DNA of 64,000 nucleotides from Pantanalinema rosaneae (GCF_050753385.1 NZ_JBLZFZ010000016.1:62001-126000), one strand, 5' to 3'; shown: positions 17,885-26,981, numbered from the stretch's first letter. Notes: generated by a model from the letters alone, not told the origin. A program made the numbers and translations.

Positions 17885-18994
17885 TTAGGTTAAGCCAGCG
17901 ATCGTCTGTCCTAATACCTGCCGTAAGACATCGCCATCGACTTGATCGGTGACGATCGCGCTGCCAATCGTTTGGGGGAGGACGAACCGCACCTGTCCTG
18001 CTTGCACCTTTTTGTCCAGCTTTAGGGCTGCGACGATCGCCTCAATCTCAATTCCGGCAGGGATTTGGGTGGGTAATCCAGTTTTGGCAATCAGTGCCAG
18101 TTGGCGTTCGGCACAGGTGTCTGCCCACAGGTTTAATGCCACAGCTAATTGTCCGGCGGCAACCATCCCGATCGCCACGGCTTCCCCATGATTCACCGAG
18201 CGATACCCCGTTAAACTTTCGATCGCATGACCGATCGTATGACCATAGTTGAGAATGGCTCGGAGTCCAGCTTCTTTCTCGTCTTTACTGACGACATCGG
18301 CCTTTGCCTGACAGGAGCGCGTCAAAATTTCTTGCAGCAGATCCGCCTTGACATAGGACAGTTGACTCAGGCGTTTAGCAGCCTCTAGTTGGGCAAATAA
18401 CTCGGCATCCCAAATCACGCCATACTTAATTACCTCTGCCATGCCGGCCCGGAATTCCCGCGCGGGTAGGGTTTTCAGCACATCGGGATCGATTAAGACC
18501 AGCCGGGGTTGATGAAAGGCTCCAATCAGATTCTTGCCTCGGGGATGGTTAACTCCAGTCTTACCGCCGATCGCCGAATCCACCATTGCCAGCAGGGAGG
18601 TGGGAACTTGCACCACATTAATCCCTCGCAACCAGGTAGCCGCCGCAAAGCCAGCCATATCCCCCACTACCCCACCGCCTAATGCCACGATCGTAGAGGT
18701 GCGTTCTAACCGCAGATCTAAAGCGGCATCATAAATTTTTTGGATTGTGGCGGGGGTTTTGTAGCGTTCCCCGGCGGGCAGAATGCAGTGTCCCACTTCA
18801 AATTCAGCGGACTGGAGAGCGGCGATCGCGCGATCGCCATAATGCCGGAAGATGGTGGGATTGGAGACGACTAAGACTTGACTGCCCAGCTTGGTTAATT
18901 GGCGCATCTGGCTGCCCAACTGGTCTAAGTGACCGGATGCGATCGCAATTGTGTAGGCGTGGTCTGGAAGGGGAACAGGAATCACAGATGGCAT
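17885..18994 (-). CDS. aroB: 3-dehydroquinate synthase
   Basis: Second enzyme of the shikimate pathway. It converts DAHP to 3-dehydroquinate with NAD+ and a divalent metal. The 369-residue protein shows the NAD-binding GGGVVGDMAGFAAATW, the substrate loop KTGVNHPRGKNLIGAFHQP, EVIKYG, and the metal-binding histidine of LNYGHTIGHAIE. All expected active-site motifs are present. It is convergent with ribF across the repeat region and divergent from petL. Confidence 0.96.
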   Translation of the reverse strand: MPSVIPVPLPDHAYTIAIASGHLDQLGSQMRQLTKLGSQVLVVSNPTIFRHYGDRAIAALQSAEFEVGHCILPAGERYKTPATIQKIYDAALDLRLERTSTIVALGGGVVGDMAGFAAATWLRGINVVQVPTSLLAMVDSAIGGKTGVNHPRGKNLIGAFHQPRLVLIDPDVLKTLPAREFRAGMAEVIKYGVIWDAELFAQLEAAKRLSQLSYVKADLLQEILTRSCQAKADVVSKDEKEAGLRAILNYGHTIGHAIESLTGYRSVNHGEAVAIGMVAAGQLAVALNLWADTCAERQLALIAKTGLPTQIPAGIEIEAIVAALKLDKKVQAGQVRFVLPQTIGSAIVTDQVDGDVLRQVLGQTIAGLT

Positions 18995-19134
18995 AAATCA
19001 GGAGTGCAGCGATAGAAATTCAAACAATCAGGTGGGACAGTCACCCGACCATGCCCCATTGTCTGTATGCATCCTACTGCACTGTGGGGTGCCATTGTTT
19101 TGTATAGTTTTGTTAGTAAGAAAGGAGATCTAAA

Positions 19135-19230
19135 ATGGGCGGCGTATTAATCTACTTTGTGTTGTTGGGTGGTGCATTCGCGACGGCGATCAGCTTATAT
19201 TTTGCTTTCCGAGCCATCAAGCTGATCTAA
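19135..19230 (+). CDS. petL: Cytochrome b6f complex subunit PetL
   Basis: A 31-codon gene encoding one hydrophobic helix that ends in RAIKLI, the terminus I associate with cyanobacterial PetL, a single-span subunit that stabilises the cytochrome b6f complex in the thylakoid membrane. An excellent ribosome-binding site (AAAGGAG at about 19121-19127) precedes the ATG at the right distance. This argues strongly that the frame is real despite its size. The alternatives PetN, PetG and PetM are less likely because their characteristic residues are missing. A hairpin follows at 19285. Confidence 0.75.
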   Translation: MGGVLIYFVLLGGAFATAISLYFAFRAIKLI

Positions 19231-19284
19231 GCAGCAGTCTGCGATCGCGCTGAAATGTGATCACGACCTTTTCAGGGATAGTCA

Positions 19285-19307
19285 GGGCGAACTATGTTCG
19301 CCCCTTT
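19285..19307 (+). terminator. Probable terminator hairpin after petL
   Basis: A perfect 8-bp stem, GGGCGAAC/GTTCGCCC, with a 3-base loop (19285-19303) followed by CCTTT. The T-run is short, so termination strength is uncertain. It lies between petL and the convergent radical SAM gene. Confidence 0.5.
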
Positions 19308-19316
19308 GATCTCTCA

Positions 19317-20903
19317 CTACGACACGGCAGTGAACTGCGGACTGGGTGGTTGTTCTACGGTTTGCTTGGCGACCTGGGCTAAGTAGGCTTCTACCTGAGC
19401 TTCAATCTGCTCGCGCACAATCTGCCGATAGTGAATAAAGTGTTCATTATGGGCACAGACGGTCAGGTAGTGTTCCCAGACTGCCGGATTATTTTTGATC
19501 ATGCTGAATAGATGGTGCCAGAACTTCCAGCGAGTTTTCCGCACGACTCCCTGCCGCCAGCAGACGATCGCCAGTGCCCGCAGATCTATCAGGCTGGGCA
19601 ATTTAGCAGGAGCTTTACATTTGGGCGCACCCAGCATCAGGAAGCAGCGATACACGCGATCGAGATATTGCTCAGGATCATATAACTGCCAGAACGCCTC
19701 TACATATTCTCTGGCGATGTCCTCTAAGGGACGAGTGGGCACAAAGTTCATCAGCGACGTTTGGTTGAGTTCGCTGTCTTTGCTATAGAGTCGTCCTTCT
19801 TTTTCTAAGCGTTGCCACAGGGCAGTATTAGGTAGCGCTTGCAGCATGGCAAAGGTGGTAGTAGGAATGGCAGTGGCTTCGGCAAACCGGACAATGCGAT
19901 CGCCGGCCCCGGCCTGTTCCCCATCAAAGCCAATGATGAACCCCGCGATCGGGCGCAGTCCAGCTTTAGTAATGCTCTGAACTGACTCAATCAACGAACT
20001 CCGGGTATTTTGAAACTTGCGGGTTAGGGATAGGCTGGCTTCATCGGGCGTTTCAATCCCCAGAAACACCGCATCAAAGTAACATTCCACCATCAAGTCC
20101 ATTAATTCTGGATCCTCTGCCAGATCCACGGAGGCTTCGGTATTAAACCGGAAAGGATATTGGTGTTCCTGTTGCCAAATTTTCAGTTCTTTCAGCAGCA
20201 GTTTGACGTTGCGCTTGTTGCCGATGAAATTGTCATCGACCATAAACACGCCCCTGCGCCACCCCAGTTCATACAGGTAATCCAGTTCTGCCAGGAGTTG
20301 TTGGGGCGTTTTGGTGCGGGGTTTGCGTCCGTACAACACAATAATGTCGCAGAATTCGCACTGAAAGGGACACCCCCGCGAGAATTGAACGGACATGGAA
20401 TCATAGGCATCAAATTCCAGCAGGTCATAGCGGGGAATTGGGGTACTGGTGACATCCGGTTTTTCCCCATCGCTGCGGAAGATTCCCTGGGTCTGACCTC
20501 GCTCGATCGCTTCCACAAACATCGGCAGGGTAATTTCCCCTTCGTCCAAAATCAAAAAGTCGGCTCCAGCCGCTGCTGCTTCTTCGGGTACAGATGTGGG
20601 ATAGGGCCCGCCAACGGCGACCCGTTTACCCCGCCGCTTGGACTCCCGAATTAAGCTGATCAGATCCGCTTTCTGCACAATCATGGCCGAGAGGATGACC
20701 AGATCTGCCCATTCCCATTCCGCCTCTGTCACCGATCGCACATTGCGATCAACCAGTTTAAATTCCCAGGTTTGCGGCAAGATCGCGGCGACGGTGATCA
20801 GTCCCAAGGGTGGCAGGAGGACTTTGCGATCGACCAATTCCAGAATCTTTTCATAAGACCAGAACGTTTTGGGAAATAGCGGATAAACCAATAAAACTCG
20901 CAT
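19317..20903 (-). CDS. B12-binding radical SAM protein (paralogue 2)
   Basis: A 528-residue enzyme with an N-terminal cobalamin-binding-like domain (about 1-150; VGGPYPTSVPEEA), a radical SAM core with the 4Fe-4S motif CPFQCEFC (near residue 180), and a C-terminal DUF4070-like region. Such proteins use SAM and usually cobalamin for methylations or rearrangements, in the superfamily of BchE and the hopanoid methylase HpnP. The canonical DxHxxG cobalamin motif is not evident in the N-terminal domain, so cofactor binding may differ. It is a close paralogue of the gene 46 bases upstream and probably co-transcribed with it. The substrate is unknown, and no hopanoid or chlorophyll gene lies nearby. 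Confidence 0.87.
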   Translation of the reverse strand: MRVLLVYPLFPKTFWSYEKILELVDRKVLLPPLGLITVAAILPQTWEFKLVDRNVRSVTEAEWEWADLVILSAMIVQKADLISLIRESKRRGKRVAVGGPYPTSVPEEAAAAGADFLILDEGEITLPMFVEAIERGQTQGIFRSDGEKPDVTSTPIPRYDLLEFDAYDSMSVQFSRGCPFQCEFCDIIVLYGRKPRTKTPQQLLAELDYLYELGWRRGVFMVDDNFIGNKRNVKLLLKELKIWQQEHQYPFRFNTEASVDLAEDPELMDLMVECYFDAVFLGIETPDEASLSLTRKFQNTRSSLIESVQSITKAGLRPIAGFIIGFDGEQAGAGDRIVRFAEATAIPTTTFAMLQALPNTALWQRLEKEGRLYSKDSELNQTSLMNFVPTRPLEDIAREYVEAFWQLYDPEQYLDRVYRCFLMLGAPKCKAPAKLPSLIDLRALAIVCWRQGVVRKTRWKFWHHLFSMIKNNPAVWEHYLTVCAHNEHFIHYRQIVREQIEAQVEAYLAQVAKQTVEQPPSPQFTAVS

Positions 20904-20949
20904 TAAAACGCAGGCTCCTTGTGATTCTGAGTAACTCTATGCAATCTAA

Positions 20950-22539
20950 TTAGCTGGCTAGTTGTCGCAGTATTGGGTCATCTGAAGCGGTGACTGCTCG
21001 GGGTGACTCTGTGGCTAAATAATCCGCTAATTGGGTTTCGATCTGATCGCGGACAATCTGCCGATATTCTAGGAAGTGTTCGCCTAAGGCACAGACGGCT
21101 AAATAATGCTGCCAAACAGCGGGATTATGCCGCAGAATGCCAATCAGATTCAGCCAGAATTTCCACCGAGTTTTTCGGACTACTCCCTGCCGCCAACACA
21201 TAGTCAGTAAGGCTCGGATCCCGACCCAATCGACTTTACGCAACCGACTCGGACATTTCGGGACACCAATCTGACGAAAATGGCGATAGGTGCGTTCCAG
21301 ATAGCGCATCGGATCGTAAAGTTCCCAAAACGCTTGCACATATTCCTGGGCAATCTCTTCTAACGGACGGGTGGGGACAAAGTTCATTAAGGTGGTCTGG
21401 TTAATATTGGCGACTTTGTCTCGGAGCCGTCCTTCGCGTTCTAACCGATGCCACAGGGCAGTATCCGGCAGCGCTTGTAACATGCTGAAGAATGCCACAG
21501 GAATGGTTGTTTGCTCGACAAACCGCACAATCCGATCGCCCGCGCCTGGTTTTTCCCCGTCAAACCCAATAATGAAGCCTGCCATCACCCGTATCCCCGA
21601 TCGCACGATCGCTTCAACCGCTTCCGAGAGCGAATCTCGGGTATTCTGAAATTTTTGCGTCAGGGACAGACTGGCTTCATCCGGCGTTTCAATCCCTAAA
21701 AACACGGCATTGAAATTGCACTCTACCATCAGATCCATCAATTCTTGATCTTGAGCAAGATCCACCGAAGCTTCGGTATTGAAATGGAAGGGATACCCAT
21801 GGTCTGCCATCCAGGGTTTTAACTCACGCAGCAGTAACTTAACGTTGCGCTTATTACCAATAAAATTATCGTCCACCATAAAAACGGTTCGCCGCCAACC
21901 CAAGTCATACAGACGTTCTAGCTCGGCTAAAAGTTGCTGAGGGGTTTTCGTGCGGGGCTTACGACCGTACAGCACAATAATGTCGCAGAATTCGCATTGA
22001 AAGGGACAACCCCGCGAGAACTGAATCGACATATTATCATAGGCTGTGAAGTCCAGCAGGTCGAACCGGGGAATTGGGGTACTGGTGACATCGGGTTTTT
22101 CCCCATCGGCACGAAACGTGCCCTGAGTTTGCCCCTGCTGAATCGCTTCTACAAACAAGGGTAGGGTGATTTCCCCTTCATCTAAAATTAAATAGTTTGC
22201 TCCTGCCTGGGCTGCTTCTTGAGGCAGGGCAGTGGCATAGGGTCCCCCCACGGCGACAGGTTTGCCTCTACGGTTGGCTTCCTGAATTTGCTCAAGAAAA
22301 TCTTCTTTTTGGACAATCATGGCAGAGAGCATGACTAAATCTGCCCACTCCCATTCAGCATTGGTCACCGATCGCACGTTCCGATCGACCAGTTTAAACT
22401 CCCATTCCTGAGGTAAAATTGCCGCGACAGTGACTAAACCTAAAGGCGGTAGCAAGGCTTTGCGGTCTACCAGTTCCAGTGCTTTTTCAAACGACCAAAA
22501 GCTTTTAGGAAATTGGGGATAAATCAATAAAACACGCAT
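20950..22539 (-). CDS. B12-binding radical SAM protein (paralogue 1)
   Basis: A 529-residue paralogue of the following gene with the same order: cobalamin-binding-like N-terminus, radical SAM core with CPFQCEFC, the FMVDDNFIGNKRNVK stretch, AGFIIGFDGEKPGAGDR, and a DUF4070-like C-terminus. I place the start at the ATG at 22539 (MRVLLIYPQFPKSFW), because it aligns exactly with the start of its neighbour. A longer frame from 22587 would add 16 unmatched residues. The gene is first in a two-gene unit and divergent from the UPF0104-type membrane protein gene. The reaction is not known. Confidence 0.87.
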   Translation of the reverse strand: MRVLLIYPQFPKSFWSFEKALELVDRKALLPPLGLVTVAAILPQEWEFKLVDRNVRSVTNAEWEWADLVMLSAMIVQKEDFLEQIQEANRRGKPVAVGGPYATALPQEAAQAGANYLILDEGEITLPLFVEAIQQGQTQGTFRADGEKPDVTSTPIPRFDLLDFTAYDNMSIQFSRGCPFQCEFCDIIVLYGRKPRTKTPQQLLAELERLYDLGWRRTVFMVDDNFIGNKRNVKLLLRELKPWMADHGYPFHFNTEASVDLAQDQELMDLMVECNFNAVFLGIETPDEASLSLTQKFQNTRDSLSEAVEAIVRSGIRVMAGFIIGFDGEKPGAGDRIVRFVEQTTIPVAFFSMLQALPDTALWHRLEREGRLRDKVANINQTTLMNFVPTRPLEEIAQEYVQAFWELYDPMRYLERTYRHFRQIGVPKCPSRLRKVDWVGIRALLTMCWRQGVVRKTRWKFWLNLIGILRHNPAVWQHYLAVCALGEHFLEYRQIVRDQIETQLADYLATESPRAVTASDDPILRQLAS

Positions 22540-22681
22540 ATTGATGCCACACTCACACCATAACGGTCTTGCATTCAAATGACTCAAGCTTATCGTGTTC
22601 GTACAAGTTTGTGCGGGTTAAGTTTGGTATTCTGAATGGTTTAAGGTTGGCAATCCGCAGGTTGATCATCGAAATTCATTT

Positions 22682-23635
22682 ATGAAAGCGATCGGGGCAA
22701 AGCTAAAACCCTGGCTGCGCTGGGCAATCCTGGGGGGAACCCTGTTCTTCTTAGCGAAGGTACTCAAGGAGAATTGGCAAAGCGTCACCCAGCTTCAGAT
22801 TAGTGCGTCGGGGTGGGCAGGTTTAGCGATCGCCCTGGGAGTCACCTTACTGGCACATACTTTTGCCGGTTGGGTATGGAGCCAGATTTTGCGAGATTTT
22901 CGCCAACCGATCGATCGGGGTTGGATCATCCAAGCCTATCTCAAGACTAATATTGCGAAATATTTACCGGGGAATATTTGGCATTACTACGGGCGGATCA
23001 CTGCCGCCACCACCGCCGGAGCGTCGTTAGCCGCCTCAACGGTCAGTGTGTTGTTAGAACCTCTGTTGATGGCAGCCTCAGCCTTGCTGATTGCCTTATT
23101 GTGTAGTCAACAGATTGTCGCTAAATATGGTTTCCCCGCGATCGTGTTGCAAGTTGCGGGACTGGTGGCGGTGTTGCTATCTGTCCATCCGATCGTTTTG
23201 AATCAACTGATTCAACGCCTGAGTCGAGCCAAGGTACCTGCTAACCGTGAAGCCGCCGATAGTTCTTCTCCCTTTCGCCTGGATCACTATCCAATCGTGC
23301 CGCTATTGGGGGAACTGGGATTTTTGCTGCTGCGAGGGTTGGGCTTTCTGATCACCTTTCTGGCCCTCAGTCCGATCGCCCCAGCGCAAATTTTGCTTGT
23401 CCTCAGTGCCTTCAGTGTCGCCTGGTTACTGGGCTTAGTGGTTCCTGGTGCGCCCGGAGGAATCGGGGTGTTTGAAGCGACCGCGATCGCGTTACTGGAT
23501 CAACTATTTTCACCCGGAGTCATTTTGAGTGTAGTGGCTTGCTATCGCCTGATTAGCATTTTGGCAGAAACCGCCGGAGCGGGACTAGCCCAATTAGATG
23601 CCCAATTGAGTCGGATGAGCGAGTTAGGCAAGTGA
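22682..23635 (+). CDS. UPF0104 / lysylphosphatidylglycerol-synthase-TM-like membrane protein
   Basis: A 317-residue integral membrane protein with about seven or eight hydrophobic segments. The motif NIAKYLPGNIWHYYGR after the second helix and VVPGAPGGIGVFEA in the C-terminal third are hallmarks of the UPF0104/YbhN family, related to the flippase part of MprF. It has no catalytic domain for aminoacyl transfer. Its function is unknown; family members are thought to move lipids or polyprenyl-linked intermediates. It stands alone: divergent from the radical SAM pair and convergent with the next gene 20 bases away. Confidence 0.85.
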   Translation: MKAIGAKLKPWLRWAILGGTLFFLAKVLKENWQSVTQLQISASGWAGLAIALGVTLLAHTFAGWVWSQILRDFRQPIDRGWIIQAYLKTNIAKYLPGNIWHYYGRITAATTAGASLAASTVSVLLEPLLMAASALLIALLCSQQIVAKYGFPAIVLQVAGLVAVLLSVHPIVLNQLIQRLSRAKVPANREAADSSSPFRLDHYPIVPLLGELGFLLLRGLGFLITFLALSPIAPAQILLVLSAFSVAWLLGLVVPGAPGGIGVFEATAIALLDQLFSPGVILSVVACYRLISILAETAGAGLAQLDAQLSRMSELGK

Positions 23636-23654
23636 CATTTCCTCATGCCCTGTC

Positions 23655-24821
23655 CTATTCCTCTAGTGAGGTTTCTTCGGAGGTAGGCAATTCGGGAATA
23701 TATTCAACTTCAGCTTCATTTTTTAGTTGGGAAAAAATTCGATAGGTATCCGGATCAAAAAACTGGGGCTGTTGCGGTGGTTCGGGTGCCATTTTCACCA
23801 GATTGTACTGGACATTTTCCGCATGAATCGCAAAGGTGACGTTAAATACTTCCAGGAAGTTAACCACCCAGGCACATTCGTCTTCTGGATAGTCCTGGTA
23901 ATACTTAATCAGGACAGCAATTCGGGATTCTAAATGAGTACGGGAATGCTTACAAATTAAGATGATTTTGAGGAGTACCGTCACCAGGGTAATGGGGTTC
24001 CCTTGGGAAAGTAACATGGCAAATAACGCGGAAGGTTCTTCATGCCCCTCGGTGGTCAAGTAGTCAATGACTCGGTTACAGGTTCTCAGCACCAGCGCAT
24101 TACTGACCGTTTCTTCCCCGTGATTTGTATAAAGCGGCTCAAGTTTCTCACTTAAACTTGACCGCAACATGTCCGCAAAGCTCTGGCTATCTATGGCAAA
24201 CATCAGGTAATTTAACAGGCTTTGCTTAAAGTCGTTGTAGATGAGATTTTGGGTTTGGTTGACAAAAATATTGGCTAAGTTGACATAGCTAAACGGGCCC
24301 CGCTTTGCCACGATCGTTTTAATAAGGCGTAGCACTTCATCCCCTAACGCCGTGGGATTTTTCGGGGGACGCTCACTCGCAGAACGGGTTTGCGATCGGG
24401 CAATATACATCGCTAAATCAAACTTAAACCGATCTTTTAATTGTTTGGATAATGCTCTAGCAGCTTCCCGTTGCTCGATCGGATTGCGTAAATCAATATA
24501 TTGCGGGACTAACAGGTAAGATGTATAGCGTGAACTCCACGGTCCTCGTCCGAGTTCCTCATAGCGAGAGGCAAATAATTTGAGTTCTTCAAAATCTTTG
24601 CCATTAATAAAATTAGTCAACCAGAGACGTAACCGCTTCAATGTGGGCGAAGCTGTATGGCGGTTAAAGCAAGGATCGGCAAACAGTTGGATCAGTTCTT
24701 GAATTGGCTTATAGTGACGACTGGCATCCCAGTTATTCACTAAAATGTAGCAGCAGCGTTTGAGGGTGTTTCTAAACTCTTCCTCGTTGTTGCTAAAAAC
24801 AATGTCATAAACAGCCTGCAT
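23655..24821 (-). CDS. Conserved cyanobacterial protein of unknown function, N-terminally shortened
   Basis: The frame open from the ATG at 24821 encodes 388 residues, predicted soluble and largely helical, with a Pro/Glu-rich acidic tail. I recognise it as a family widespread in cyanobacteria but know no function. Coding-quality sequence continues upstream in the same frame (PPEEVLLEFKRLFIYHVDS) to a TAG at 24894-24896, and beyond it for 43 more codons to an ATG at 25025. The intact ancestral gene therefore probably spanned 23655-25025 (about 456 codons). The TAG most simply replaces a tryptophan TGG. Expression from 24821 would need a new internal start, and no clear Shine-Dalgarno sequence is visible there. 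It may be a recent pseudogene. Confidence 0.7.
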   Translation of the reverse strand: MQAVYDIVFSNNEEEFRNTLKRCCYILVNNWDASRHYKPIQELIQLFADPCFNRHTASPTLKRLRLWLTNFINGKDFEELKLFASRYEELGRGPWSSRYTSYLLVPQYIDLRNPIEQREAARALSKQLKDRFKFDLAMYIARSQTRSASERPPKNPTALGDEVLRLIKTIVAKRGPFSYVNLANIFVNQTQNLIYNDFKQSLLNYLMFAIDSQSFADMLRSSLSEKLEPLYTNHGEETVSNALVLRTCNRVIDYLTTEGHEEPSALFAMLLSQGNPITLVTVLLKIILICKHSRTHLESRIAVLIKYYQDYPEDECAWVVNFLEVFNVTFAIHAENVQYNLVKMAPEPPQQPQFFDPDTYRIFSQLKNEAEVEYIPELPTSEETSLEE

Positions 24822-24893
24822 TGCCTCTGAATTTACAGAGTCAACGTGATAAATAAATAACCGTTTGAACTCTAATAAAACTTCTTCAGGGGG

Positions 24894-25025
24894 CTATTTC
24901 TTAACGATTTCTAGCAGGAAACTATAAAGAATATCCTGAGCGAGTTGGATATTCCGACCCGATCGATTAAACCGAAAGGACGGTTCATCACGATAGGCAT
25001 CTGGTAGGGAATCCCTGATCATCAT
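24894..25025 (-). pseudogene. Detached N-terminal fragment of the preceding gene
   Basis: Forty-three codons from ATG 25025 (or 25022) to the TAG at 24894-24896, in frame with the 388-residue frame downstream. The translated start MMIRDSLPDAYRDEPSFRF and the end LLEIVKK, followed after the stop by PPEEVLLEF, read as one continuous protein. This supports a single nonsense change rather than two genes. A sequencing error is the main alternative. Confidence 0.65.
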
Positions 25026-25766
25026 AGGCACTCAGGATACGAAAAGGTTTTGCTCTGACGCATGTTAAAACAGCCATTGAACTAAACCAGAGATGAGTTG
25101 ATGGGAACTCAATTGGCGATCGCCGCATTGACGCAAGACCTGATCCAGTCTGCAAGTCACAATGGTCTCTTCCTCAGGATATTAGAGAAAACCCCTAACC
25201 TCTGTGATAGCCGGAAGCAACCGCAAGTGATTTTTCGGAACCGTTACAGTGATGTGCATCATGGGATACTGACTACGATATGGATCTGAAAGGATACATA
25301 ACTTCAGTAAAAACACTTAATTCATTTAAGTATCATACTGGAGATAGAATTTTTTCACTGTTCAATGAAAAACAGAATCTAGTGGTGTTGATAGGGCAGC
25401 GAACTTGATGGGCGATAGGTCACTTGCGACTGCTTTTAGTCAATCTATCTAGGTGAAAATTAAAATTATGCAACTTGAGGCAGGATGAGATGAGAAAAAT
25501 TGCCGACGAAAGAATGACCTGCCTGAAATCATAGGTGACAGAATGAGGAACCGTGATCACCCATTTAGGGCAAGTCTAGCGATCGCCACCTCCTCCTGAA
25601 GTCAGTTTATATGTTGCAATAGTGGCTCTTCCAGCATTCTGCCAACTAATTGAAAGGGCAACGAATCGCCCTTGCTGGCTTGCTGGGTTGAGACACGTCG
25701 TAACAACGACTCCATCTTCGATCGGCTAGGTTTCGGATGGTTGCCGTTGGTTTATTGCTGTAAGGA
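25026..25766. other. Intergenic region, no gene recognised
   Basis: About 740 bases between the interrupted gene and trnL. A 63-codon frame at 25098-25289 has no ribosome-binding site and no recognisable sequence, and I do not call it. No repeat or strong hairpin stands out beyond short GC stems near 25655-25672. Confidence 0.45.
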
Positions 25767-26126
25767 TGGGGGCAGAGGGACTTGAACCCTCACGACCTTG
25801 CGGTCAACGGATTTTCATTCTCCTGCAACTTTCGCTGCGGCTCGAAGCAACATCTTCGTCATCCTTGAGAATTGGACTCTCCCTTTACCCGTGTTGAATC
25901 AACGTTAGGGTAGCTCCCGTCGAGTCTCTGCACCTTCCGACCATACGCAATCTGCGGATAATTGGTCGGCTTGGCTCAGGATTGCCATGTTTAGGAGGTA
26001 TGACCAAACCGGGGTTGATCGTCCTAAATTTAGGTTTCCCTGAATTTGAGAGCATTCACTTGATAGATTCCTCTACCAAGGCTCAAATCGCTAAGTCCGT
26101 AGCGTCTACCATTCCGCCATGCCCCC
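25767..26126 (-). tRNA. trnL-UAA: tRNA-Leu (UAA) with group I intron
   Basis: Exon 1 is 26093-26126 (34 nt, ending ACGGACTT). Exon 2 is 25767-25815 (49 nt, starting AAAATCCG). Joined, they give an 83-nt leucine tRNA with a 7-bp acceptor stem (GGGGGCA/TGCCCCC), a five-pair anticodon stem ACGGA/TCCGT, loop CTTAAAA with anticodon UAA, and a T-loop of GGTTCAAGTCC. CCA is not encoded. The intron lies after the first anticodon base, the conserved position for the cyanobacterial and chloroplast trnL intron. Confidence 0.95.
25816..26092 (-). other. Group I self-splicing intron in trnL-UAA
   Basis: A 277-nt intervening sequence, following a U at the end of exon 1 and ending in G as group I introns do. 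Conserved core elements are visible on the minus strand: the P/Q-like segment AATCCTGAGCCAAGCC, the R-like segment GTGCAGAGACTCGACGGGAG, and GGGAGAGTCC towards the 3' side. There is no homing endonuclease frame. Size and position match the ancient trnL intron shared by cyanobacteria and plastids. Confidence 0.92.
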
Positions 26127-26418
26127 GATAGTTGGGTTCAATTAGCTTTGCGATCAGAGGATAACCTCTATGCTAGCCAATAATTTAGCATCGATTCTGC
26201 ACTTCAGAAAAAATATCTGAATTCAGATGCCGCTGCTGTGGTGAACAATGCCACTCGTTTATATTACCAGCATTGTTGCCAACCTAGACAACAAACCTGA
26301 TGCTCTGCCATCAGAAGTCTTATATTCAAGTCTCTGGTTTCCGGGGAAGCAAGCGAGTAGAATAGGGCTGTTCCCCGATCGGGAACGTGATTGCACTATT
26401 TAAGTCCTGCTAAACCTT

Positions 26419-26643
26419 ATGACTGTTGAACTGGACATTGCCCTACTATATCTCGCGTTGGCTGGTGCCTTTTTGGTTGTGATTCCAGCCATGTTGTATT
26501 TCTACCTGCAAGCTCGGTGGTATGTTGCCAGTTCGCTGGAGCGGGGCTTTATGTATTTCCTGGTCTTCTTCTTCTTTCCAGGGTTGTTGCTACTATCACC
26601 ATTTTTAAATTTCCGTCCGAAGCGGCGGCAAATTGGGGGCTAA
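26419..26643 (+). CDS. ndhL: NAD(P)H-quinone oxidoreductase subunit L
   Basis: A 74-residue membrane subunit of the photosynthetic NDH-1 complex in the thylakoid membrane, acting in cyclic electron flow, respiration and CO2 uptake. Two hydrophobic helices flank the diagnostic loop YFYLQARWYVASSLERGFMY, followed by LVFFFFPGLLLLSPFLNFRP. It heads a likely operon with a DUF3007 gene 20 bases downstream and trpA beyond, a gene order I recall from other cyanobacteria. Confidence 0.95.
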   Translation: MTVELDIALLYLALAGAFLVVIPAMLYFYLQARWYVASSLERGFMYFLVFFFFPGLLLLSPFLNFRPKRRQIGG

Positions 26644-26663
26644 CGGGGGAGAGCCATATTACC

Positions 26664-26981
26664 ATGCGACGGATTGATGCCCTGTGGATCGGCTTGGGAG
26701 TGTTTATCGCTGGCGGCTTGCTCTACGGCGGCTTACAAGCGGTTGGGGTGGAGAGTGCGACGGCGGGTATTTGGAGTCAGGCGGTGCTCGTCGGTGGGTT
26801 AGTGGTCTGGTTGCTGACCTACGTGCTACGAGCCGTGACGGGGCGTATGACCTATCACCAGCAGCGACGAGACTATGAGGAGGCGGCGCTGCAAAAGCGT
26901 TTGGAGTCCCTCACGCCGGAAGAATTAGCCCAACTCCAGGCTGAGATCGAACAAGAACAGGCGGCTGCTCAACCGGAATAG
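26664..26981 (+). CDS. DUF3007 membrane protein
   Basis: A 105-residue protein with two predicted transmembrane helices (about 5-28 and 38-60), then a charged coiled-coil-like tail (YEEAALQKRLESLTPEELAQ). It matches the cyanobacterial/plastid DUF3007 family, found next to ndhL. Plant relatives are chloroplast membrane proteins, so a link to NDH-1 assembly is plausible but inferred. I use the ATG at 26664 because a longer frame from 26517 overlaps ndhL and lacks family-like sequence. Confidence 0.85.
   Translation: MRRIDALWIGLGVFIAGGLLYGGLQAVGVESATAGIWSQAVLVGGLVVWLLTYVLRAVTGRMTYHQQRRDYEEAALQKRLESLTPEELAQLQAEIEQEQAAAQPE

Noticed and set aside
19317..22539. Calling the radical SAM pair hopanoid 2-methylase (hpnP)
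   Set aside because: Family resemblance only; no hopanoid genes nearby and the cobalamin motif is not evident.
25098..25289. 63-codon frame upstream of trnL
   Set aside because: No ribosome-binding site, no recognisable motif and biased composition; likely chance.
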